Shown: positions 26,203-35,367 of the stretch, one piece after another
Layout of the letters: each line of letters begins with the position of its first letter
How positions within the stretch are numbered: position 1 is the first letter of the stretch
From: Vibrio celticus
GTDB lineage: Bacteria > Pseudomonadota > Gammaproteobacteria > Enterobacterales > Vibrionaceae
Assembly (NCBI RefSeq): GCF_024347335.1
Contig: NZ_AP025463.1
Location: 2,728,001-2,792,000, forward strand
Direction: 5' to 3'
DNA: 64,000 bases
Notes under the pieces: model-generated
What the model was told of the DNA's origin: nothing
The model's input: only the letters and a program-made list of their open reading frames with translations
Databases searched by the model: none
Made by a program: the position numbers and the translations under genes

Positions 26203-27063
26203 CTATGAACAGTAACGACCCAATGTCACTCGGTCATTACCACCGTAATCTTTCTCTGTGACAACATCGAGATAACCGAGCGCCTGCATAATCTCACGAA
26301 CTGCCAAACCTTGGTCATAGCCGTGTTCAAATGCTAACCAACCTTCATTTTCCAAAAAGCCGCGAGCGTTTTCAGAAATGTATCGGATATCTGCAAGCCC
26401 TTTCTCCTCAGCAACCAGTGCTGTGATTGGCTCAAAACGCACATCGCCTTGAGACAAATGAGGATCATTCTTCTCAATGTATGGCGGGTTAGAAACAATC
26501 AGAGAGAACTTCACAGTTTCTTCAGAGCTCAAAGGCTCAAACCAACTGCCGTGCAAAAAAGTCGCATTGGTGATATTGAGACGTTGTGCATTCTCTGTAG
26601 CAAGCTGCTGCGCTTCAGGGCGAAGATCAATACCCGTTACCTGTCGATTCGGCATCTCAGACGCCAATGCTAACGCGATAGCACCTGTACCTGTCCCTAA
26701 ATCGAGAATCGCGCCTTGCTTGCCATAGGTTTTATCCAACGCTACTTCAACCAAACGCTCGGTATCTGGGCGTGGGATTAATGTAGAAGGGGAAACTTTT
26801 AACGGCAGTGACCAAAACTCACGCTCACCGATAATGTAAGCCACAGGCTCACCGGTTAAGCGACGTTTTAGAAGGGCGTTGAATTCAGACTCTTGCTCTG
26901 AGGTGAGGTGCTTCTCAGGCCAAGTCAGTAGGTAAGATCTTGGTTTATCTAAGGCGTGACAAAGCAGTACCGCTGCATCAATGGAGGGTGATGTGTTATC
27001 ACCCTCTTGAAGCTTTACGATTGCTGCTTTTAAAGCACTTTCAACCGTATATGCTGACTGCAT
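26203..27063 (-). CDS. prmC: Peptide chain release factor N5-glutamine methyltransferase PrmC
   Basis: A 286-residue SAM-dependent methyltransferase that modifies the Gln of the release-factor GGQ motif. SAM binding is at LDLGTGTGAIALALA, and the Gln-binding NPPY motif is in VSNPPYIEKNDPHL. Its gene begins only 5 bases after the prfA stop, so substrate and modifying enzyme are co-translated. Confidence 0.96.
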   Translation of the reverse strand: MQSAYTVESALKAAIVKLQEGDNTSPSIDAAVLLCHALDKPRSYLLTWPEKHLTSEQESEFNALLKRRLTGEPVAYIIGEREFWSLPLKVSPSTLIPRPDTERLVEVALDKTYGKQGAILDLGTGTGAIALALASEMPNRQVTGIDLRPEAQQLATENAQRLNITNATFLHGSWFEPLSSEETVKFSLIVSNPPYIEKNDPHLSQGDVRFEPITALVAEEKGLADIRYISENARGFLENEGWLAFEHGYDQGLAVREIMQALGYLDVVTEKDYGGNDRVTLGRYCS

Positions 27064-27068
27064 ACGGG

Positions 27069-28157
27069 TTAGTTGTTCTCTGCAAGTGCAGCAAGCTGAT
27101 CGGCTTGGTGCTCTTGAAGTACAGGATCAAGCAAGCTTTGCATGTCACCTTCAAGTACTTCGTTAAGACGGTAAATTGTAAGGTTGATACGGTGATCAGA
27201 AACACGACCTTGTGGGTAGTTGTACGTGCGAATACGGTCACTACGGTCACCCGAACCTAGAAGGTTACGACGTGTATCAGAAACCGCTGCTGCACGGCGC
27301 TCTTCTTCTGCTTGAACAATACGAGCAGCAAGAACAGCCATCGCTTTCGCTTTATTTTTATGCTGAGAACGCTCGTCCTGACACTCTACTACTGTACCCG
27401 TTGGTAAGTGAGTAATACGGATTGCTGAATCCGTGGTGTTAACGTGCTGACCACCTGCGCCTGATGCACGGAAAGTATCAATTTTAAGGTCGCCCGCTTT
27501 GATTTCTGGAAGATCCGCTTCTGGGATCTCAGGCATAACCGCAACCGTACATGCTGACGTGTGAACACGGCCTTGAGACTCGGTTTCAGGTACACGTTGT
27601 ACACGGTGACCGCCCGACTCAAACTTCATTGTGCCGTAAACAGCGTCGCCACTAACCTTAGCGATCATCTCTTTGTAGCCGCCTTGTTCAGAAGCATTGC
27701 TGCTCATGATTTCAACGCGCCAACCTTTCTTCTCAGCAAACTTAGAGTACATACGGAACAGGTTGCCCGCGAAGATACCCGCTTCATCACCACCCGCGCC
27801 TGCGCGGATTTCAAGGAAACAGTTACGCTCATCGTTTGGATCTTTTGGAATCAGAAGGATCTGTAGCTCATCAGTCAAACGTTCAATCGCCGCTTTTGCG
27901 TCTTTGATTTCGTCTTGAGCCATTTCACGCATTTCAGCGTCATCTTCGTTTGCCATCTCTTCAGCAGCTTCTAAATCTTCTTGAGCTTGCTGGTATGACT
28001 GGAAGCAAGCCGTCACTTCTTCTAGTTGAGAGTACTCTTTAGAAAGTGCACGGAATTTGTCTTGATTCCCGATTACATCTGGATCACCAAGTAGATGTTG
28101 AACTTCTTCATAGCGTTCAACAAGTGTTTCAAGCTTTACTAGAATCGAGGCTTTCAT
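27069..28157 (-). CDS. prfA: Peptide chain release factor 1
   Basis: A 362-residue class I release factor reading UAA and UAG. The GGQ motif is in GAGGQHVNTTDSA. The stop-codon recognition PxT motif is PET in RVPETESQGR (PAT in E. coli). It sits 28 bases downstream of hemA and directly before prmC, the standard gamma-proteobacterial order. Confidence 0.97.
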   Translation of the reverse strand: MKASILVKLETLVERYEEVQHLLGDPDVIGNQDKFRALSKEYSQLEEVTACFQSYQQAQEDLEAAEEMANEDDAEMREMAQDEIKDAKAAIERLTDELQILLIPKDPNDERNCFLEIRAGAGGDEAGIFAGNLFRMYSKFAEKKGWRVEIMSSNASEQGGYKEMIAKVSGDAVYGTMKFESGGHRVQRVPETESQGRVHTSACTVAVMPEIPEADLPEIKAGDLKIDTFRASGAGGQHVNTTDSAIRITHLPTGTVVECQDERSQHKNKAKAMAVLAARIVQAEEERRAAAVSDTRRNLLGSGDRSDRIRTYNYPQGRVSDHRINLTIYRLNEVLEGDMQSLLDPVLQEHQADQLAALAENN

Positions 28158-28185
28158 AATGTCTTATTCTGTTGGAGGTCTAATA

Positions 28186-29445
28186 TTATTGAGGGTTTTC
28201 TAAGCCCAAACTCTGTCTAATGACCATTAATTTTGCAGGTTCTCCTTGCTCAGCTGCACTTTGAAGTGCGCGCGTTGGAGCATGGATCAATTTGTTTGTG
28301 AGCTTATTACTTAGCTCAAGTAAGACTTTCTCAGGGTCACCGCCAGCGGCAAGTGATTGTAAACTCTTACTTAATAATTCTTCTCGGATTTCGTTAGCCG
28401 ATTTACGGTAGTCACGAATACTGTCTACAGCTTGCAGTGAACGCATCCAACTCATGAATGCCGCACTTTCTTCGCTAACTATTGCTTCCGCTTGAATCGC
28501 TTCCACTTTGCGCTGTTCAATGTTGCCATCAACAATCGACTGCAGATCATCCACTGAATAAAGGTAGGCGTCATTCAACTCACCAACCTGAGATTCCACA
28601 TCACGCGGAACCGCAATATCAACCAACAACATAGGTTGATGTTTTCTTGTCTTCAGTGCAGTTTCAACCATGCCTTTACCAATAATAGGTAACGGACTTG
28701 CGGTTGAACTGATTACGATATCCGCTCGATGCAGATGATCAGGGATCTCATTGAGGCTGATCACTTCAGCACCAAACTCTTCAGCCAGCCCTAAAGCACG
28801 CTCACGAGTTCGGTTAGCCACAATCATCTTGGTACAGCCATTCGCTGAGAGATGCTTAGCCACCAACTCAATGGTTTCACCCGCACCCACCAATAACACA
28901 GTTGAATCGGCAATCGACTCAAAGATGTGCTTGGCTAACGTGCAAGCTGCGTAAGCAACCGAAACTGCGCTTCCGCCGATCTCTGTTTCAGTTCGAACAC
29001 GCTTCGCGACAGAGAATGATTTCTGGAACAGCTTTTCCATTGAAGCATCAACAGATTTGTTCTCTCGCGAGTCTGTATAAGCTTGCTTCACCTGACCTAA
29101 GATCTGTGGTTCACCCAATACCAAAGAGTCCAAGCCACAAGCTACGCGCATTAAATGTTTAATCGCCGCCTGCTCTTCATGGACATAAATGCTCGGTTTT
29201 AGCTCTTCAGGGCTCACTTGATGGAAAACTGACAACCAATCGATGAGCTTGTTTTTTGCCACGCCTTTGACGTCACAATACAATTCAGTTCGATTACAGG
29301 TAGAAAGTATGACACTTCCATTTACGTGTGCATTTGCGTTAAGTTGCTTGAGTGCCTCAGATAATTTATCTGGACCAAAAGCGACTTTTTCTCGCAATTC
29401 AACCGACGCTGTATTGTGATTGATACCTACGGCAAGCAAAGACAT
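28186..29445 (-). CDS. hemA: Glutamyl-tRNA reductase
   Basis: A 419-residue NADPH-dependent enzyme that turns Glu-tRNA into glutamate-1-semialdehyde, the first committed step of haem synthesis. The catalytic Cys is in STCNRTELYC near residue 50. VGAGETIELVAKHL is the nucleotide-binding site, and the C-terminal helical domain is present. It is the first gene of the minus-strand operon, divergent from lolB with 160 bases between the starts. Confidence 0.97.
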   Translation of the reverse strand: MSLLAVGINHNTASVELREKVAFGPDKLSEALKQLNANAHVNGSVILSTCNRTELYCDVKGVAKNKLIDWLSVFHQVSPEELKPSIYVHEEQAAIKHLMRVACGLDSLVLGEPQILGQVKQAYTDSRENKSVDASMEKLFQKSFSVAKRVRTETEIGGSAVSVAYAACTLAKHIFESIADSTVLLVGAGETIELVAKHLSANGCTKMIVANRTRERALGLAEEFGAEVISLNEIPDHLHRADIVISSTASPLPIIGKGMVETALKTRKHQPMLLVDIAVPRDVESQVGELNDAYLYSVDDLQSIVDGNIEQRKVEAIQAEAIVSEESAAFMSWMRSLQAVDSIRDYRKSANEIREELLSKSLQSLAAGGDPEKVLLELSNKLTNKLIHAPTRALQSAAEQGEPAKLMVIRQSLGLENPQ

Positions 29446-29605
29446 GTATCAGAAGTTCTCGATCAGGGAATGGAAACAAGGGGCGAATTTTACTTGATGC
29501 ATGGCTCTATTTAAAGAGCAAGCGGGATTTGTTTTCCTGACTTCGTGAATTCAATGCTATAGTTGAAGCGTTTTTTAGATAAATTTGAACAAGTTGTGAG
29601 CAAAT

Positions 29606-30253
29606 ATGAGCAAGCTTCTCAAAATCGCGTCTCTTATTTTTATGGCCATAATTATGGTGGGTTGCTCGTCTATCCCTGAACAACCAACCAGCGTTGAATG
29701 GCAAAGTCATCAAGATCGGCTTTTACAGATAGACAACTATCAAGCCTCAGGCAAGCTCGCTTACATTTCCCCAGAGCAACGCCAAAGCCTAAATTTCATT
29801 TGGAAGCATTCACCAAATCAAAGTCAATTAAGGCTTACGACTTTTCTCGGTCAAACTGCATTGAACCTAACCATAGATCCATCGGGTGCAAAAGTCGTGA
29901 CCTATGATGATCAAGTATTTACTCATGCGAGCGCTTCAGTCTTGGTTGAGCAGCTGACAGGCTTACAGATCCCTATTGATCATCTACCACAATGGTTCCT
30001 TGGCATTCCAGACCAAGCCGATAACTACCAATTGAACACCACCAACACGCTTGAATCTCTCACCAAACAAGTCAGCAACCAACTATGGACACTGAGTTTT
30101 GCTAACTATCGCAATACAGAGATTCCGAATAAGCAACTATCGGATGAAGACAACACTAAGGTAGAGACAATCCCACTCCCTACTCGATTGTCATTCAAGC
30201 AAGACAATAACAAAATTAACATTGTAGTTTCGAAGTGGACACTGAAAAAATGA
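29606..30253 (+). CDS. lolB: Outer-membrane lipoprotein receptor LolB
   Basis: A 215-residue lipoprotein with lipobox VGCSS (Cys20) that accepts lipoproteins from LolA and inserts them into the outer membrane. Typical LolB segments are YQASGKLAYISPEQRQSLNF, LTTFLGQTALNL and the PxxxLPQWFLGIP loop. Position between hemA and ispE is the conserved LolB locus. Its stop overlaps the ispE start as ATGA. Confidence 0.94.
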   Translation: MSKLLKIASLIFMAIIMVGCSSIPEQPTSVEWQSHQDRLLQIDNYQASGKLAYISPEQRQSLNFIWKHSPNQSQLRLTTFLGQTALNLTIDPSGAKVVTYDDQVFTHASASVLVEQLTGLQIPIDHLPQWFLGIPDQADNYQLNTTNTLESLTKQVSNQLWTLSFANYRNTEIPNKQLSDEDNTKVETIPLPTRLSFKQDNNKINIVVSKWTLKK

Positions 30254-31125
30254 TAACAACGCCAACCCATTGGCCTTCTCCGGCTAAACTGAATTTATTT
30301 CTCTATATCACTGGTCGACGTGACAATGGCTATCACGAACTTCAAACTTTATTTCAGTTTGTCGATTTTGGTGATGAACTGACGGTGACCGCAAACTCAG
30401 AAACTAACTCAATAACAATCACACCAGAAATTCCTGGGGTAGCACTTGAAGACAACCTGATCTGGAAAGCCGCTACTGCGCTACAGCAATATACCTCAAC
30501 CTGTTTCGGTGCCGATATTGAACTCAAGAAAGTACTGCCTATGGGTGGCGGTATTGGCGGAGGCTCTTCAAATGCAGCAACCGTATTGGTCGCTCTGAAT
30601 TATTTATGGCAACTCAACCTGTCAGACGATCAACTCGCCGAGATCGGTTTGAAGCTTGGTGCTGACGTTCCTGTCTTCGTTCGAGGCCACGCCGCCTTTG
30701 CTGAAGGGGTTGGAGAACAGCTACAGCCCGCTAATCCGGATGAAAAATGGTATCTTGTGGTTAAGCCTCAAGTGAGCATAGCAACTGTAGACATATTCAC
30801 ACATTCAGAATTAACTCGAAACACGCCAAAGCGAGCGCTATCAACGCTTCTAGAGCAAGAATACGTAAACGATTGCGAAAAAATTGTGCGAATGCTGTAC
30901 CCAGAGGTTGATAAGCAACTTTCATGGCTGCTACAATACGCGCCGTCGAGATTGACTGGCACAGGTTCGTGCGTTTTTGCTGAATTTAACAGCAAAAAAG
31001 AAGCCGAATTGGTGCGAGAACAACTGCCTGACACAGTTTCCGCTTTCGTAGCGAAAGGAAGAAACATTTCTCCTTTAAAAGAAACTCTGGCTGAATACCA
31101 ATCAGCCCACCCACAATCTATTTAA
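30250..31125 (+). CDS. ispE: 4-diphosphocytidyl-2-C-methyl-D-erythritol kinase
   Basis: A 291-residue GHMP kinase of the MEP isoprenoid pathway. WPSPAKLNLFLYITGRRDNGYH opens the protein. The ATP-binding glycine loop is LPMGGGIGGGSSNAATVL and RLTGTGSCVFAEF is the third GHMP motif. I start it at ATG 30250, which overlaps the lolB stop, rather than the in-frame GTG at 30235. Confidence 0.96.
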   Translation: MITTPTHWPSPAKLNLFLYITGRRDNGYHELQTLFQFVDFGDELTVTANSETNSITITPEIPGVALEDNLIWKAATALQQYTSTCFGADIELKKVLPMGGGIGGGSSNAATVLVALNYLWQLNLSDDQLAEIGLKLGADVPVFVRGHAAFAEGVGEQLQPANPDEKWYLVVKPQVSIATVDIFTHSELTRNTPKRALSTLLEQEYVNDCEKIVRMLYPEVDKQLSWLLQYAPSRLTGTGSCVFAEFNSKKEAELVREQLPDTVSAFVAKGRNISPLKETLAEYQSAHPQSI

Positions 31126-31152
31126 AACTGGACGCAACCCGAGGTTTCCACC

Positions 31153-32097
31153 GTGCCTGATATGAAGCTATTTGCTGGTAACGCAACACCTGAACTAGCC
31201 CAACGTATTGCTGATCGTCTATACATCTCTCTTGGCGATGCTACTGTAGACCGTTTTTCTGATGGCGAAGTCGCTGTTCAAATCAATGAAAACGTTCGTG
31301 GTAGCGATGTATTCCTGATTCAATCAACTTGTGCACCAACCAATGACAACCTTATGGAATTGGTGGTAATGATTGACGCAATGCGCCGTGCTTCTGCTGG
31401 CCGTATTACTGCTGTAATCCCTTACTTCGGTTATGCCCGTCAAGATCGTCGTGTACGTTCTGCTCGTGTGCCAATTACTGCAAAAGTTGTTGCAGACTTC
31501 CTTTCTAACGTTGGCGTTGACCGCGTTCTTACTATCGACCTACACGCAGAGCAAATCCAAGGCTTCTTCGATGTACCTGTTGATAACATCTTCGGCACTC
31601 CAGTTCTTCTAGAAGACATGGCTAACCGTGGCCTAGAAAACCCAGTTGTGGTTTCTCCAGACCTTGGTGGTGTTGTACGTGCTCGTGCAACGGCTAAAGC
31701 GCTAGGTGATGTTGACATCGCTATCGTTGATAAGCGTCGTCCACGTGCTAACGTTTCTGAAGTAATGAACCTAATCGGTGATGTTGAAGGCCGTGACTGT
31801 GTTATCGTTGATGACATGATCGATACGGGTGGCACACTATGTAAAGCAGCTGAAGCGCTTAAAGAGCGCGGTGCTAAGCGTGTATTCGCTTACGCAACTC
31901 ACGCTGTTTTCTCTGGTACTGCTGCGAACAACATCAAGAACTCTGTTCTAGACCAAGTTATCGTAACGGATTCTATCTCTCTATCTCCAGAGATGGCTGC
32001 GACTGGTAAAGTGACAACACTTAGCCTTTCTCGCATGCTTGCTGAAGCGATTCGTCGTATCAGCAACGAAGAATCAATCTCAGCGATGTTCAATTAA
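31153..32097 (+). CDS. prs: Ribose-phosphate pyrophosphokinase
   Basis: A 314-residue enzyme making PRPP for nucleotide, histidine and tryptophan synthesis. It has the N-terminal MPDMKLFAGNA as in E. coli, the catalytic flexible loop KRRPRANVS, and the PRPP-binding motif VIVDDMIDTGGTLC. It starts with GTG at 31153, preceded by GAGG at 7 bases, the same unusual start as E. coli prs. It follows ispE by 27 bases and ends at a strong terminator. Confidence 0.97.
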   Translation: MPDMKLFAGNATPELAQRIADRLYISLGDATVDRFSDGEVAVQINENVRGSDVFLIQSTCAPTNDNLMELVVMIDAMRRASAGRITAVIPYFGYARQDRRVRSARVPITAKVVADFLSNVGVDRVLTIDLHAEQIQGFFDVPVDNIFGTPVLLEDMANRGLENPVVVSPDLGGVVRARATAKALGDVDIAIVDKRRPRANVSEVMNLIGDVEGRDCVIVDDMIDTGGTLCKAAEALKERGAKRVFAYATHAVFSGTAANNIKNSVLDQVIVTDSISLSPEMAATGKVTTLSLSRMLAEAIRRISNEESISAMFN

Positions 32098-32159
32098 TCA
32101 AAGCCCAATAGCTTTTTTACAAAAGCTTGGTTTTAGAAACACGCGAGAGAAAGATATTA

Positions 32160-32188
32160 AGCACTTCAGTCAATGAAGTGCTTTTTTT
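32160..32188 (+). terminator. Terminator of lolB-ispE-prs
   Basis: AGCACTTCA (32160-32168) / TGAAGTGCT (32174-32182) followed by seven Ts. Confidence 0.9.
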
Positions 32189-32319
32189 ATGTCTGAGTAA
32201 TATTGCACTGCTAGTTATCACAAACAGGAATAATCGCGCAGCTATCAGCTAGCTCGCACCTTTTTCATAAACTGTGATATCATACGGCGCTTTTTGAAAT
32301 CCCAAGAGAGATCCATACC

Positions 32320-32910
32320 TTGAGCCAACAAATAAAACTTCTCGTTGGACTGGCTAATCCAGGTCCAGAATACGCCAAAACTCGCCACAATGCGGGTGCT
32401 TGGGTAGTTGAAGAATTAGCGCGTGTACATAACGTGACACTAAAGAACGAACCAAAGTTCTTTGGCCTAACGGGTCGTATCATGGTTCACGGTGAAGATC
32501 TTCGTTTGCTGATCCCAACGACTTTTATGAACTTGTCAGGCAAAGCAGTTGCAGCCATAGCAAAGTTCTACCAAATTAAACCAGAAGAGATCATGGTCGC
32601 TCACGATGAGTTAGATCTGCCTCCTGGTATTGGAAAGTTTAAAAAAGGTGGTGGTCATGGTGGACACAATGGTCTGAAAGACATCATCAGCAAGCAGGGT
32701 AACAATAAAGAATTCTATCGTCTTAGATTAGGCATTGGCCATCCAGGACACAAAGATAAAGTTGCAGGTTATGTATTAGGCAAAGCTCCTCAAAAAGAGC
32801 AAGAGTGTATCGAGGCCGTCGTTGACGAATCGGTTCGCAGCCTAGACATCTTATTAAAAGATGGCCTACCAAAAGCACAAAATCGCTTACATACGTTCAA
32901 AGCAGAATAA
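32320..32910 (+). CDS. pth: Peptidyl-tRNA hydrolase
   Basis: A 196-residue enzyme that recycles tRNA from dropped-off peptidyl-tRNA. Conserved elements are LVGLANPGPEYAKTRHNAG with the catalytic His, PTTFMNLSGKAV, and HDELDLPPG with the catalytic Asp, followed by KKGGGHGGHNGLKD. It uses a TTG start at 32320 behind a weak GAGAG site; no better ATG lies upstream in frame. ychF follows 10 bases after the stop, as in many bacteria. Confidence 0.96.
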   Translation: MSQQIKLLVGLANPGPEYAKTRHNAGAWVVEELARVHNVTLKNEPKFFGLTGRIMVHGEDLRLLIPTTFMNLSGKAVAAIAKFYQIKPEEIMVAHDELDLPPGIGKFKKGGGHGGHNGLKDIISKQGNNKEFYRLRLGIGHPGHKDKVAGYVLGKAPQKEQECIEAVVDESVRSLDILLKDGLPKAQNRLHTFKAE

Positions 32911-32920
32911 GGTTTATATC

Positions 32921-34012
32921 ATGGGTTTTAAATGTGGCATCGTTGGTCTACCAAACGTTGGTAAGTCAACTCTGTTTAACGCACTGACTAAAGCAGGCAT
33001 CGAAGCAGCAAACTTTCCATTTTGTACGATCGAACCAAACACAGGTATCGTTCCGGTTCCAGATCTACGCTTAGATGCATTAGCAAAAATTGTTAATCCA
33101 CAGAAGATCCTTCCAACGACAATGGAATTCGTAGATATCGCGGGCCTAGTTGCTGGCGCATCTAAAGGTGAAGGTCTTGGTAACAAATTCCTAGCTAACA
33201 TCCGTGAAACTGACGCTATCGGTCACGTTGTACGCTGCTTTGAAAATGAAAACATTGTTCACGTTGCTGGCAAAGTATCTCCAATCGAAGATATCGAAGT
33301 GATCAACCTTGAACTTGCACTAGCTGACTTAGACAGCTGTGAGCGTGCAATTCAACGTAACGCGAAGAAAGCGAAAGGCGGCGACAAAGACGCTAAATTC
33401 GAAATCACTGTACTAGAAAAGCTACTTCCAGTTCTCACTGAAGGTGGTATGGCGCGTACTGTTGAACTTGGCAAAGAAGAAGCGGCAGCAATCGGCTACC
33501 TAAACTTCCTAACACTTAAGCCAACAATGTACATCGCAAACGTTGCAGAAGATGGTTTTGAAAATAACCCATATCTAGACGCTGTTCGTGAATACGCTGA
33601 AAACGAAAACAACGTAGTTGTTGCTGTTTGTGCAGCAATCGAATCTGAGCTTTCTGAACTTGACGACGAAGATCGCGAAGAGTTCCTAGCGGATATGGGT
33701 ATCGAAGAGCCAGGTCTTAACCGAGTGATCCGCTCTGGTTACGAACTACTGACTCTTCAAACTTACTTCACAGCGGGCGTTAAAGAAGTTCGCGCTTGGA
33801 CAATCCCTGTAGGTGCAACTGCGCCACAAGCAGCGGGTAAGATCCACACAGACTTCGAGAAAGGTTTCATCCGTGCTGAAGTTGTTGGATTCGATCACTT
33901 CATCGAATTTAACGGTGAGAGCGGTGCGAAAGACGCAGGTAAATGGCGCCTTGAAGGTAAAGAATACATCGTTAAAGATGGTGACGTTGTTCACTTCCGC
34001 TTCAACGTATAA
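32921..34012 (+). CDS. ychF: Ribosome-binding ATPase YchF (OLA1 family)
   Basis: A 363-residue Obg-like ATPase. The P-loop is GLPNVGKSTLFNAL near residue 8, the switch region has VDIAGLVAGASKGEGLGN, and the C-terminal TGS domain ends in GDVVHFRFNV. The family prefers ATP over GTP and acts in translation and stress. The frame is open further upstream into pth, but ATG 32921 with AAGG in front gives the normal family N-terminus MGFKCGIVGLPN. Confidence 0.96.
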   Translation: MGFKCGIVGLPNVGKSTLFNALTKAGIEAANFPFCTIEPNTGIVPVPDLRLDALAKIVNPQKILPTTMEFVDIAGLVAGASKGEGLGNKFLANIRETDAIGHVVRCFENENIVHVAGKVSPIEDIEVINLELALADLDSCERAIQRNAKKAKGGDKDAKFEITVLEKLLPVLTEGGMARTVELGKEEAAAIGYLNFLTLKPTMYIANVAEDGFENNPYLDAVREYAENENNVVVAVCAAIESELSELDDEDREEFLADMGIEEPGLNRVIRSGYELLTLQTYFTAGVKEVRAWTIPVGATAPQAAGKIHTDFEKGFIRAEVVGFDHFIEFNGESGAKDAGKWRLEGKEYIVKDGDVVHFRFNV

Positions 34013-34032
34013 TTCTGATTAAACATCTAGAA

Positions 34033-34062
34033 AAAAGGCCAGTGAATTCACTGGCCTTTTTG
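34033..34062 (+). terminator. Terminator of ychF
   Basis: A perfect palindrome with arms AAAAGGCCAGTGAA (34033-34046) and its complement (34047-34060), then more Ts. Confidence 0.9.
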
Positions 34063-34208
34063 TTTTTCTCGTTTCTAAATTGCCCCTCATCAGAAACTTA
34101 ACTTCCTATATATATCGCCTTTTAGAGCTATTTTTTGTCGACAAATACGCCTCTTTGCCTAAAAAGAAACCGAACAGATGTTTATTCGCGATTTATTCAA
34201 AAAAAAAG

Positions 34209-34245
34209 TTGACGGGTTTCGCTCAACTACGCATAATGCGCCCCG
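34209..34245 (+). promoter_or_regulatory. Stable-RNA promoter of the tRNA array
   Basis: -35 TTGACG (34209-34214), a 17-base spacer and -10 CATAAT (34232-34237), followed by a GC-rich discriminator GCGCCCCG. An A-rich stretch ending at 34208 could serve as an UP element. This is the layout of strong, growth-rate-controlled stable-RNA promoters. It is the only convincing promoter seen for the whole array. Confidence 0.82.
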
Positions 34246-34292
34246 TTCACAACGAAGCGGCAACGTCTCGAAATGAACGACAATTTGGAAAT

Positions 34293-34369
34293 GGCTACTT
34301 AGCTCAGTTGGTTAGAGCACATCACTCATAATGATGGGGTCGCAGGTTCAAATCCCGCAGTAGCCACCA
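34293..34369 (+). tRNA. tRNA-Met (elongator, CAU), copy 1
   Basis: 77 bases. Acceptor GGCTACT pairs with AGTAGCC, the anticodon loop is CTCATAA, and CCA is encoded. It closely resembles E. coli elongator metT, including an A-C mismatch in the T stem. First gene of the array. Confidence 0.95.
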
Positions 34370-34436
34370 TTTCCTAAGCACTTTGTTTGTTATTAAACAC
34401 ATGTTTATTAACGACAAGAGTTTTTAGGAAAGTAAA

Positions 34437-34521
34437 GCGGTCGTGGCGGAATTGGTAGACGCACCAGATTTAGGTTCTGGCGCCGAGAGGTGTGAGAGTT
34501 CAAGTCTCTCCGACCGCACCA
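34437..34521 (+). tRNA. tRNA-Leu (UAG), copy 1
   Basis: 85-base class II tRNA with acceptor GCGGTCG / CGACCGC, anticodon TAG, a variable arm GCC-GAGA-GGT capped by a GNRA-type loop, and CCA encoded. Resembles E. coli leuW. Confidence 0.95.
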
Positions 34522-34550
34522 TATTGAGATATCTTAATTGATATCATTGT

Positions 34551-34625
34551 TGGGCTATCGCCAAGCGGTAAGGCACTGGCTTTTGATGCCAGCATTCCCT
34601 GGTTCGAATCCAGGTAGCCCAGCCA
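34551..34625 (+). tRNA. tRNA-Gln (UUG), copy 1
   Basis: 75 bases, acceptor TGGGCTA / TAGCCCA, anticodon loop CTTTTGA with anticodon TTG, CCA encoded. The Leu-Gln spacer before it differs from that of the later copies. Confidence 0.95.
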
Positions 34626-34702
34626 CAATTTAAAGTGTAATTATCTTTAAAAAGATAATGGCATTGGAAGCGAGATTATATTATATTACTTCGCTCTCAG
34701 AT

Positions 34703-34779
34703 GGCTACTTAGCTCAGTTGGTTAGAGCACATCACTCATAATGATGGGGTCGCAGGTTCAAATCCCGCAGTAGCCACCA
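34703..34779 (+). tRNA. tRNA-Met (elongator, CAU), copy 2
   Basis: Identical over 77 bases to copy 1. Flanking spacers are unique in the array. Confidence 0.95.
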
Positions 34780-34853
34780 TTCTTTCTTTATGAAAGAAGA
34801 ACAAACAACGTTATATTGAATTACCAATGTCGATATAACTATAAAGATTTGCT

Positions 34854-34938
34854 GCGGTCGTGGCGGAATTGGTAGACGCACCAGATTTAGGTTCTGGCGC
34901 CGAGAGGTGTGAGAGTTCAAGTCTCTCCGACCGCACCA
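34854..34938 (+). tRNA. tRNA-Leu (UAG), copy 2
   Basis: Identical to Leu copy 1. Begins the first Leu-Gln repeat unit. Confidence 0.95.
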
Positions 34939-34967
34939 TTATTTAGATATCTTAAATGATATCCTGT

Positions 34968-35042
34968 TGGGCTATCGCCAAGCGGTAAGGCACTGGCTTT
35001 TGATGCCAGCATTCCCTGGTTCGAATCCAGGTAGCCCAGCCA
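34968..35042 (+). tRNA. tRNA-Gln (UUG), copy 2
   Basis: Identical to Gln copy 1. Followed by the 68-base Gln-to-Leu spacer shared by later units. Confidence 0.95.
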
Positions 35043-35110
35043 TTACAACGTTACTTAGACAAACCATAAGTCTTCTTAACTATACTCTTCGCTAGAGTAA
35101 AAGCTTTGCT

Positions 35111-35195
35111 GCGGTCGTGGCGGAATTGGTAGACGCACCAGATTTAGGTTCTGGCGCCGAGAGGTGTGAGAGTTCAAGTCTCTCCGACCGCACCA
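35111..35195 (+). tRNA. tRNA-Leu (UAG), copy 3
   Basis: Identical to Leu copy 1, 257 bases after copy 2. Confidence 0.95.
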
Positions 35196-35224
35196 TTATT
35201 TAGATATCTTAAATGATATCCTGT

Positions 35225-35299
35225 TGGGCTATCGCCAAGCGGTAAGGCACTGGCTTTTGATGCCAGCATTCCCTGGTTCGAATCCAGGTAGCCCAGCCA
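35225..35299 (+). tRNA. tRNA-Gln (UUG), copy 3
   Basis: Identical to Gln copy 1, with the standard 29-base Leu-Gln spacer before it. Confidence 0.95.
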
Positions 35300-35367
35300 T
35301 TACAACGTTACTTAGACAAACCATAAGTCTTCTTAACTATACTCTTCGCTAGAGTAAAAGCTTTGCT

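Noticed and set aside
27041..27866. Plus-strand frames opposite prfA and prmC
   Set aside because: Antisense shadows of well-conserved genes, with no start context.
31440..32093. Minus-strand frames opposite prs
   Set aside because: Shadows of a highly biased coding gene; compositionally odd (Arg/Thr/Ser rich) and without promoters or ribosome-binding sites.
35240..35360. Possible insertion sequence or mobile element in the array
   Set aside because: No transposase frame and no terminal inverted repeats. Tandem duplication explains the structure.
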